A stretch of DNA of 9,579 nucleotides from Jatrophihabitans sp. (GTDB taxonomy: Bacteria; Actinomycetota; Actinomycetes; Mycobacteriales; Jatrophihabitantaceae), in assembly GCA_025966255.1 (NCBI GenBank), contig JAOPVG010000034.1:1-9579 (forward strand), given 5' to 3'. Both the position numbers and the translations under genes were made by a program. The notes under the pieces are model-generated. The model was not told where the DNA came from. It was given only the letters and a program-made list of their open reading frames with translations, and did no database searches. Positions 5,871-9,579 of this stretch are shown here, piece after piece. Numbering within the stretch: the stretch's first letter is position 1; the number at the start of each line of letters is the position of its first letter.

Positions 5871-7402
5871 TTGCGGGCGACGACGCTGATCGAGGCCAGG
5901 TCGCTGCGCACGACGGGGAAGACGCCGGCCACCAGCGCCAGCACCGCTGCACAGGCGGCCGCCGCTGCCCCCAACTGCACGAGGTCGTCGGCGCCGGACA
6001 GCCCGCGGCAGACAGCGAGGGAACTCGCGCCCAGCGCGGCCGCGATCGCCAGGATCCGACCGGCGCCGGTGTAGAGCGCCCGCAACGGGATCGGGGCGCG
6101 TCGCGCCAGCCAGTACAGCGACAACGGCCAGGCCAATGCCGGTGCGATCGCGAAGCCGACCGCGACGCCCTGGATGCCCCACATGCTGCCGATGAGAATG
6201 CAGACGACGCGAAGGACGGACGACATGACCGTCCACCGCAGCAAGTGGTTCGTGAGTCCTTTCGACAGATAGATCCAGTACCCGACGAACGACATCATCT
6301 GGAAGATCGCGGCGATGCCCAACATCCCGAAGATGAACGCGACGGAATCCCATTTGTCACCCAAGAACAGATGGACCAGGGGCACCGCGGCGCCGGCGCC
6401 GAAGGCGAGCCCGGCAACGACCGTGTAACCGATGAGAATCTGGCCACGCACGATGTAGGCGTTGGCCTGCGCCGGCGAATCCTGCAGCCGCGACAGCACC
6501 GGCAGCGCCACGGTGGTGGCCGGCTTGCGGATCTGATTGAGCGGATTCATCAACAGCTGATACGCCCGGTTGTACAGGCCGAGGGGCACGGCGCCGAAGC
6601 GAATCCCGATCGTCAGAGTGTCAGCGTTGTTCGCCGCATAGTTGACGAGTTGGGTCGCGACGAAGTTGCTGCCGAAGTGCAGGAAGCCACCCATGTTCGC
6701 ACCGCGCTGCGGTCGGCCCGGCAACCACCTCGCGAAGATGAACAGCATGATCAAGACGGTGCTGACTTGGGCGATCTGCGACGTGACGAGGGCCCAGTAG
6801 GTGGCGCCGGCCGCCGCCAGGCTGATGCCGACCGCGAGGTTGACGACCTGCGCCGTGAGATCGGTCAAGGCCAGCGGCCCGAAGCGCATCTGCCGGTTGA
6901 GGTCCGCGCGATACTGTGTGGCCATCCCGTTGATCAGAAAAGTCACGCAGAGCAGGTGCGCGACCGGCACCAGCCGGGGCTCGTCGAACAGCCGGGCGAC
7001 GAGTGGCGCGCCGGCGAACAGCAACACGCTGAGCAGGGCGCCGATCGCGGTGTTGATCCAGAATAGATTGTCCCGCTGCGCCTTCGAGACCGTCTTGGCC
7101 TGCACGGCCGCCGAGGAGAGACCGAAGTCGCGGAACACCTCGCCGACGCCGCAGATCACCAGGATCATCGCGTAGAGGCCGTAGTCCTTCGGGCTGAGCA
7201 GCCGGGCGAGCACGACGACGAGGGTCATCTGCAACAGGATCTGAGCGCCCTGACCGCCGAATGTGACGAATGCGCCACGGGCGGTGGTCGTGCCGAGGTT
7301 GTGGTTGCGGTCGAGGGGCGGGTCGACGTCGACCACGGGCTCGGTGCCGCCGGGCTCCACCACGGCGTGCTCGAGCGCGGCGCGCTCGCCGAGGTGCTCC
7401 AT
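5855..7402 (-). CDS. WzxC-type polysaccharide flippase (MOP superfamily)
   Basis: This polytopic protein of about 515 residues should flip lipid-linked repeat units across the membrane. The N-terminal 40 residues are hydrophilic. The first two helices then carry the WzxC/PF13440-like pattern: LARLLSPKDYGLYAM (65-79), FRDFGLSSAAVQ (90-101) and LFWINT (113-118). About twelve to fourteen hydrophobic segments follow, and the C-terminus is short and basic (RKLKRR). Length fits the family. ATG 7402 is preferred because GAGGAG lies at 7414-7409 with 6-base spacing. An upstream in-frame ATG at 7450 adds 16 residues and overlaps the pyruvyl transferase stop as ATGA but has only a weak ribosome site, so either start may be used. 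It is the second gene of a two-gene minus-strand unit and converges on the FrhB-like gene. The transported glycan cannot be inferred. Confidence 0.9.
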   Translation of the reverse strand: MEHLGERAALEHAVVEPGGTEPVVDVDPPLDRNHNLGTTTARGAFVTFGGQGAQILLQMTLVVVLARLLSPKDYGLYAMILVICGVGEVFRDFGLSSAAVQAKTVSKAQRDNLFWINTAIGALLSVLLFAGAPLVARLFDEPRLVPVAHLLCVTFLINGMATQYRADLNRQMRFGPLALTDLTAQVVNLAVGISLAAAGATYWALVTSQIAQVSTVLIMLFIFARWLPGRPQRGANMGGFLHFGSNFVATQLVNYAANNADTLTIGIRFGAVPLGLYNRAYQLLMNPLNQIRKPATTVALPVLSRLQDSPAQANAYIVRGQILIGYTVVAGLAFGAGAAVPLVHLFLGDKWDSVAFIFGMLGIAAIFQMMSFVGYWIYLSKGLTNHLLRWTVMSSVLRVVCILIGSMWGIQGVAVGFAIAPALAWPLSLYWLARRAPIPLRALYTGAGRILAIAAALGASSLAVCRGLSGADDLVQLGAAAAACAAVLALVAGVFPVVRSDLASISVVARKLKRR

Positions 7403-7408
7403 CGAGTG

Positions 7409-7414
7409 CTCCTC
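7409..7414 (-). promoter_or_regulatory. Strong ribosome binding site favouring the internal flippase start
   Basis: GAGGAG on the minus strand lies 6 bases before ATG 7402. It is the clearest Shine-Dalgarno sequence in this unit and is the reason for choosing 7402 over the ATGA-coupled ATG at 7450. Confidence 0.6.
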
Positions 7415-7446
7415 GCGCGCTCGACCGGAGTTCGAGTCGACGTCGG

Positions 7447-8532
7447 TCATTGGCGCGGGCCTGCGGCGCGCAGCAATTCGGTGGCCAGCGCCAGCGACTT
7501 GTCCGCCCGCGCCCGGACCTCGTGCACCTGGTCGTCGAGCCCCGGCGAGGCAAGTGCCGCCAACACATCGCCCACCGGGTCGGCCGCCGTCCGGAGATCG
7601 ACACCGTAGGTCCAGCCCAGTTGGGCGAGAAGGGGCGCGAATTTGCGCGAGTACGCGAGCGGGACGGCCGGCACACCGCCGGACAGCGCATTCAGGCACG
7701 CGTGCATCCGCGAACCCACGACGACGGTCCCGCTGGCAAGAACGTCGCGCGCGTGTTCGAGCGAGGTCGGGATGACCACCTCGACCTGGTCGCCCAGGTG
7801 CGCGGCCACGTCCTGGATCGCCGGGACATCATTGTCAGCGAGGTAGGAGTCGAGGACGTGGGCCAGCAGCGTGAGCCGGCGCCCGCCGGCCATGAGCGCC
7901 CGGCCGAGCTCGAGCACGGTGGTCCGGTAGGCACCCGAATCGACGTGCGGGTTCTCGTTCCACAGCAGGCCCGAGACGTTGACGATGACGTCGCGCGTCT
8001 GCTCGACGCTCGGTGGGTCGAGGGCGAACACGACGTCGGTGGTCAACAGGTCCACCGGGCGGCCCAGGTCGCTCGCGCACTCGGCGCTCATCGGGTCTCG
8101 GGCCATGACCACCGCCGCGCGGCGCAGCGTCGACTTCGCGAGGAAGCGGCCGCGCCGGGTGACGAACGGCCCGATGGTCTGCGGACCGAGGACGATCGGG
8201 ATGCCGAGGCGGGAAACCAGCTCGTACATCGTCGACATTCCGTAGTGCCGATGCAGCCCGTAGGAGTCGGAGAAGCTGTCCCCCGCCCGCGTGTCGACAA
8301 CGAGATCGAGCGTCCGGATCCAGTCCTTCAATACCGAATGCCGCTTGACGTATTCGCGACCGAGATTCCTTTTGACGCCGATACGCATCGGAGCATCGCC
8401 GGGCCCGTAACCCTGGTACACGATTTCAGCATCGGGCCACACGCGCCGCACCAATGCTGCGGTTCCCGCGGCCAATGCGCGTACACCCAGATTGGTGCCG
8501 CGCGGGTCGGCCCAGAGGATCAGTACCTTCAC
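7447..8532 (-). CDS. Polysaccharide pyruvyl transferase family protein (WcaK/CsaB-like)
   Basis: This soluble protein of about 361 residues belongs to the family that includes enzymes adding a pyruvate ketal from phosphoenolpyruvate to sugars. The N-terminus (VKVLILWADPRGTNLGVRAL) has the expected beta strand and Asn-Leu-Gly turn. LGPQTIGPF appears mid-protein. A C-terminal SRMHACLNALSGG motif (R275, H277) followed by a VPLAYSRKF segment (290-298) matches the conserved Arg-His and nucleotide-binding-like half of the fold. Not every family member is a proven pyruvyl transferase, so the reaction is probable rather than certain. GTG 8532 was chosen because the family start immediately follows and a purine-rich site (GGTGAGGGTGGGAG, 8550-8537) precedes it. 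A TTG at 8568 is in frame but has no ribosome site. The stop overlaps the alternative flippase start 7450 as ATGA, so the two genes are probably co-transcribed. It is first in its unit. Confidence 0.85.
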   Translation of the reverse strand: MKVLILWADPRGTNLGVRALAAGTAALVRRVWPDAEIVYQGYGPGDAPMRIGVKRNLGREYVKRHSVLKDWIRTLDLVVDTRAGDSFSDSYGLHRHYGMSTMYELVSRLGIPIVLGPQTIGPFVTRRGRFLAKSTLRRAAVVMARDPMSAECASDLGRPVDLLTTDVVFALDPPSVEQTRDVIVNVSGLLWNENPHVDSGAYRTTVLELGRALMAGGRRLTLLAHVLDSYLADNDVPAIQDVAAHLGDQVEVVIPTSLEHARDVLASGTVVVGSRMHACLNALSGGVPAVPLAYSRKFAPLLAQLGWTYGVDLRTAADPVGDVLAALASPGLDDQVHEVRARADKSLALATELLRAAGPRQ

Positions 8533-8765
8533 AACGCTCCCACCCTCACCCTCGGCATCGACACGCAAAATCGGCGACGGTGGGGGCTACGCCGTACACC
8601 CATGCACGATACAGGTGATCGCGGGTCGCGACCGGCCAGAAATGGAGAGAACGATCAGTCGAATGGCCGTGTCGTCAGGTGTCGCACAGGCATCGAGAAT
8701 GAGAGAATTCGGCGCGACGCGACATCGCGAAACGACGCGATGCGGACCGTCCCGATCACCACGAA
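8533..8765. promoter_or_regulatory. Divergent intergenic control region
   Basis: These 233 bases separate the divergently transcribed pyruvyl transferase family gene and methyltransferase gene and hold no convincing gene. A weak plus-strand promoter candidate is TCGTCA (8672-8677), a 17-base spacer and GAGAAT (8695-8700), each matching the consensus at four of six positions. GAGAAT recurs at 8703-8708. A 10-bp palindrome, GGTCGCGACC, is at 8624-8633. The small minus-strand open frame at 8829-8587 has no ribosome site and no recognisable protein features, so it was not called. Confidence 0.4.
8723..8742. repeat. Perfect 7-bp inverted repeat upstream of methyltransferase
   Basis: CATCGCG (8723-8729) and CGCGATG (8736-8742) are perfect complements separated by AAACGA. 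The element ends 23 bases before the methyltransferase start. It could be an operator or a leader hairpin, and no assignment to a regulator family is possible from this alone. Confidence 0.5.
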
Positions 8766-9449
8766 ATGAGTTCGATGAGCGCCCGCAGTCAATTGTCGCG
8801 ATTAGCCCATCCGGTGCTGGACCGGGCACTTCGCAAGCTCGGCGAACGTCGTTTCCGGGCCGAGTTCGACCGCGCCCGCGCGGCCGGCAGCGTCCAGGTG
8901 AACATCGGCGCCGGGCGCAAGCCCGTCGAGGGATGGATCAACACCGATGTGGTCTGGCAGGGAAAGGTCTATCTCGACGCCACCCGGCCCTGGCCGATCC
9001 CGGCCGGCAGCGTCCACTTCGTGTACGCGGACAACGTGATCGAGCACGTGACACTTGCCCAGGGACGTGAGGTCTTCCGGCACACCTACGATGCGCTCGC
9101 GCCCGGCGGCGTTTTCCGCCTCGCGACTCCCGACGTCGAAGCCGTGGCGCGCCAGTACCTCGAGAACGGCGAGCTGGCCCGGCTCGGCATGGAACGCAAC
9201 CGGGAACGGGGCCGCGATTTCACCTATCCGGTCGAGCTGCTGCGCCAGGTCTATGTCGGCGCCCAGCACTACCTCGGCTTCATCTACGACTACGCAGCTA
9301 TCTCCGCGGAGATGGAGAAGGCCGGCTTCGTGGTCAAGCGGGTGCCGGCCGGCGCGAGCGACTATCCGCCCCTCGCCGGCCTCGAGGTGCGCATGCATCC
9401 CGCTGAGGAAGCGACCGCACTCATCGTCGAAGGCAGCAAGCCGGCGTGA
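8766..9449 (+). CDS. Class I SAM-dependent methyltransferase
   Basis: This soluble protein of 227 residues has the Rossmann-like SAM-binding fold. Motif I is VNIGAGRKPVEGW (45-57). The acidic residue at the end of strand two is D61. LDATRPWPIPAGS (70-82) leads into YADNVIEHV (87-95), the usual segment after strand four. LAPGGVFRLATPDV (111-124) is the post-motif strand. The C-terminal half (about 125-227) carries a helical insert with RQYLENG, then YDYAAISAEMEKAGF. This organisation is common in small methyltransferases of glycan loci that O-methylate sugars, but sugar specificity is inferred from context. The ATG at 8766 gives the longest plausible product, ATG 8775 is three codons in, and neither has a clear ribosome site. 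The stop overlaps the next gene's GTG as GTGA. Confidence 0.85.
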   Translation: MSSMSARSQLSRLAHPVLDRALRKLGERRFRAEFDRARAAGSVQVNIGAGRKPVEGWINTDVVWQGKVYLDATRPWPIPAGSVHFVYADNVIEHVTLAQGREVFRHTYDALAPGGVFRLATPDVEAVARQYLENGELARLGMERNRERGRDFTYPVELLRQVYVGAQHYLGFIYDYAAISAEMEKAGFVVKRVPAGASDYPPLAGLEVRMHPAEEATALIVEGSKPA

Positions 9450-9579
9450 CCGATGCATCACCTCGCCGGCTCCGGGTCCTGCAGTCGTTCACCGTCCTGA
9501 GCGAGACGACCAACCCCTACCTCGAACAGCTGGTCACGTCGCTGTCCGGGCGGGTCGAGGTGAGCCTCTTCTCGTGGCG
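9446..9579 (+). CDS. Glycosyltransferase-like protein, 3' truncated by window end
   Basis: GTG at 9446 overlaps the methyltransferase stop (GTGA) and opens a frame that runs off the window after 44 complete codons. The N-terminus RLRVLQSF, then TNPYLEQLVTSL and RVEVSLFSW, looks like the first beta strand and helix of a GT-B fold glycosyltransferase (the usual start is a short strand followed by a gap and NPY.. helix). Only a weak GAAGG ribosome site lies at 9429-9433, so translation is probably coupled to the upstream gene. The catalytic domain lies outside the window, so family and sugar cannot be named. Confidence 0.6.
   Translation, partial: MTDASPRRLRVLQSFTVLSETTNPYLEQLVTSLSGRVEVSLFSW

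Noticed and set aside
6245..7066. Plus-strand 273-codon frame antisense to the flippase
   Set aside because: It is hydrophilic, low-complexity shadow composition with no ribosome site, and the opposite strand encodes a clear Wzx protein.
6621..7691. Minus-strand 356-codon frame overlapping the flippase and pyruvyl transferase family genes
   Set aside because: It is an Arg-dominated out-of-frame shadow of the two real genes.
8624..8633. 10-bp palindrome GGTCGCGACC
   Set aside because: It is short and GC-rich, and TCGCGA recurs nearby by chance (8722-8730, 8797-8802). It is too weak to call an operator alone.
7270..8769. Long plus-strand frame of 499 codons antisense to the pyruvyl transferase family gene
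   Set aside because: The translation is rich in Arg, His and Gly with no domain-like pattern, and it is antisense to a clear gene. Long antisense frames are common at this GC content.
8802..9461. Minus-strand 219-codon frame antisense to the methyltransferase
   Set aside because: It has no domain features. The plus strand carries the full SAM-binding motif set and the coupled downstream start.

Overview
The window is GC-rich (long overlapping open frames on both strands, G/C-ending codons, frequent GTG starts) and looks like a chromosomal segment from an actinobacterium, most plausibly a mycolic-acid group genus such as Gordonia, Williamsia, Nocardia, Rhodococcus or Mycobacterium. That assignment rests on codon bias and gene families only. 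All recognisable genes belong to a surface polysaccharide (capsule/exopolysaccharide or glycoconjugate) synthesis and export locus. No tRNA, rRNA, CRISPR, insertion sequence or phage gene was seen.

Layout: (1) 1-157, a poorly resolved downstream stretch on the minus strand. (2) 158-1786 (-), a Wzz-type chain-length regulator fused to a bacterial tyrosine kinase (BY-kinase). (3) 1787-2133, a 347-base divergent control region rich in hairpins and short repeats. (4) 2134-5836 (+), a three-gene unit: O-antigen polymerase/ligase-like membrane protein, acyltransferase-3 family membrane O-acyltransferase (GTGA overlap), and an FrhB-like iron-sulfur/F420 oxidoreductase. (5) 5837-5854, a very short convergent junction with a hairpin that could act as a terminator for both sides. 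(6) 5855-8532 (-), polysaccharide pyruvyl transferase family protein followed by a WzxC-type flippase. (7) 8533-8765, a second divergent control region. (8) 8766-9579 (+), a SAM-dependent methyltransferase coupled by a GTGA overlap to a glycosyltransferase-like gene that runs off the window.

Inferred working model: repeat units are built on a lipid carrier by glycosyltransferases (one begins at 9446, others presumably lie outside), decorated by the acyltransferase, methyltransferase and pyruvyl transferase family protein, flipped by the Wzx-like protein, and polymerised by the Wzy-like protein under control of the Wzz/BY-kinase. The FrhB-like protein is the odd member: a candidate redox enzyme inside an otherwise classical Wzx/Wzy locus, and its substrate cannot be told from sequence. 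The most notable non-coding signals are a three-copy 12-bp motif with a 17-bp palindrome in front of the polymerase gene, a long interrupted hairpin in the kinase leader, and a perfect 7-bp inverted repeat just upstream of the methyltransferase.
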